NCBI GenBank assembly: GCA_001795235.1
Contig: MGNZ01000014.1
Coordinates: 1,818 to 7,425, forward strand
Direction: 5' to 3'
Origin: Chloroflexi bacterium RBG_16_64_32
GTDB taxonomy: Bacteria > Chloroflexota > Dehalococcoidia > SM23-28-2 > RBG-16-64-32
DNA: 5,608 nt
Part shown: piece by piece, positions 4,959 through 5,608 of the stretch
How the letters are laid out: the number at the start of each line of letters is the position of its first letter
Numbering within the stretch: position 1 is the stretch's first letter
Program-made: the position numbers and the translations under genes
The notes under the pieces: generated by a model
The model's input: only the letters and a program-made list of their open reading frames with translations
Database searches by the model: none
Told to the model about the DNA's origin: nothing

Positions 4959-5608
4959 TGTTCCGCAGTCCTTGCACGTGAACCGCTCGCGCAGTTCCAC
5001 GACGCGTGCCAGTGCGTCCTTGACCTCCTGGTTCGATGAAGTGTTCTGCGCCGCGTGTGACTCGATGTTGAGAACCGCCTGTAGATCTGCTTCGAGCGCC
5101 GTTAGCAAGCCCTCGAGTTCGTGATACAGCGCTCGCGCACGATCCTTTAGCGTCCGTCGCAGACCCTTGATGACTTCGTCGGCCATTCGCTTATCATTGG
5201 CTTGCCCTCTTCGGAATGGTAGGAGCGCTTCCAGTTGCTCGCATGCCTCCTGCAAGAACTCTTCTAGAGCTCGGCGCGTTACCTGCGCGGCCTGCATGCG
5301 CTTCCCCAGCGCCAGCTCGTCGTTGGCTTCCTGAAGGAGTCGGTCACTCTCATATCGCTTCGTACGAGGGCCGCCCTCATATGACCACGAGGTGAAGTGG
5401 TCGCGCACCCATGAGGGCGCACGGCCACACAGATGCGTGAAAAACTGATCATCATGGGTTAGCACGACCAATTGAGTGTCTTCAAACTTGTCCACGAGCA
5501 GTTCGGCGAGTCTACCACGGTGTTCCCGGTCGAAGCTGTTCACGATATCGTCTAGCATGAGGAAACCGAGTTGCTCATTGAACGTCTTGGCCATGGCAAG
5601 GAAAAGAG
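4863..5608 (-). CDS. RecF/SMC/Rad50-like ATPase, C-terminal part (5' end outside window)
   Basis: The frame is open to the window edge, and codons upstream of the ATG at 5594 read LFLA, so the true start and the Walker A motif lie beyond 5608. Numbered from that internal ATG, LGFLMLDD (9-16) is a Walker B with an Asp-Asp end as in RecF; NSFD (19-22) is a D-loop; VVLTHDDQFF (43-52) carries the switch His47. These place it in the ABC-type ATPases of DNA metabolism. A mostly helical region follows (about 80-200), including RRALEEFLQEACEQLEALLP and LNIESH. It ends with a probable zinc ribbon, Cys207, Cys210, Cys225 and Cys227 (CKDC and CKC). Role unknown; large accessory ATPases of this build often occur in defence systems. 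GC is markedly lower than in the pan/ruv genes. Confidence 0.85.
   Translation of the reverse strand, partial: LFLAMAKTFNEQLGFLMLDDIVNSFDREHRGRLAELLVDKFEDTQLVVLTHDDQFFTHLCGRAPSWVRDHFTSWSYEGGPRTKRYESDRLLQEANDELALGKRMQAAQVTRRALEEFLQEACEQLEALLPFRRGQANDKRMADEVIKGLRRTLKDRARALYHELEGLLTALEADLQAVLNIESHAAQNTSSNQEVKDALARVVELRERFTCKDCGTLVWHDGTPDAARCKCGQAQFPPVSAAIRDGR

Overview
This is a GC-rich bacterial chromosomal window with seven recognisable protein genes. Six are on the + strand: panD, panB, panC, yebC, ruvC and ruvA. One incomplete gene enters from the right end on the - strand. Short dispersed repeats around an AGCCTGTCCTGAGC / CCGAAGGG core, high GC and frequent GTG starts suggest an environmental Chloroflexota (Dehalococcoidia-like) genome. 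That assignment rests on memory and general impression, not on a search.

Region 1 (1-2304) is a pantothenate cluster. A strong intrinsic terminator (54-84) sits just before panD, and panD, panB and panC follow in one direction. PanD makes beta-alanine, PanB makes ketopantoate, and PanC joins beta-alanine to pantoate. The ketopantoate reductase step (panE or ilvC) is not in the window. Region 2 (2305-4419) starts with a probable extended -10 promoter very close to the yebC start. It then carries yebC (a YebC/TACO1 translation factor), ruvC (Holliday junction resolvase) and ruvA (Holliday junction binding subunit), with ruvC and ruvA overlapping by four bases. The ruvC 5' end is odd: a dispersed repeat lies between yebC and the conserved RuvC core, and the nearest in-frame standard start codon is upstream of that repeat.

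Region 3 (4420-4862) has no convincing gene. It holds an imperfect duplication of the ruvA 3' end, two more copies of the dispersed repeat (one apparently interrupted), a 22-base near-perfect dyad resembling an operator, and a short AT-richer stretch. ruvB does not follow ruvA here. Region 4 (4863-5608, - strand) is the C-terminal part of a RecF/SMC/Rad50-like ATPase with a Walker B, D-loop and H-loop, a long helical region and a C-terminal zinc ribbon. Its base composition is clearly lower in GC than the genes to its left, so the window probably spans the boundary between a conserved housekeeping block and an accessory, possibly defence-related, locus.
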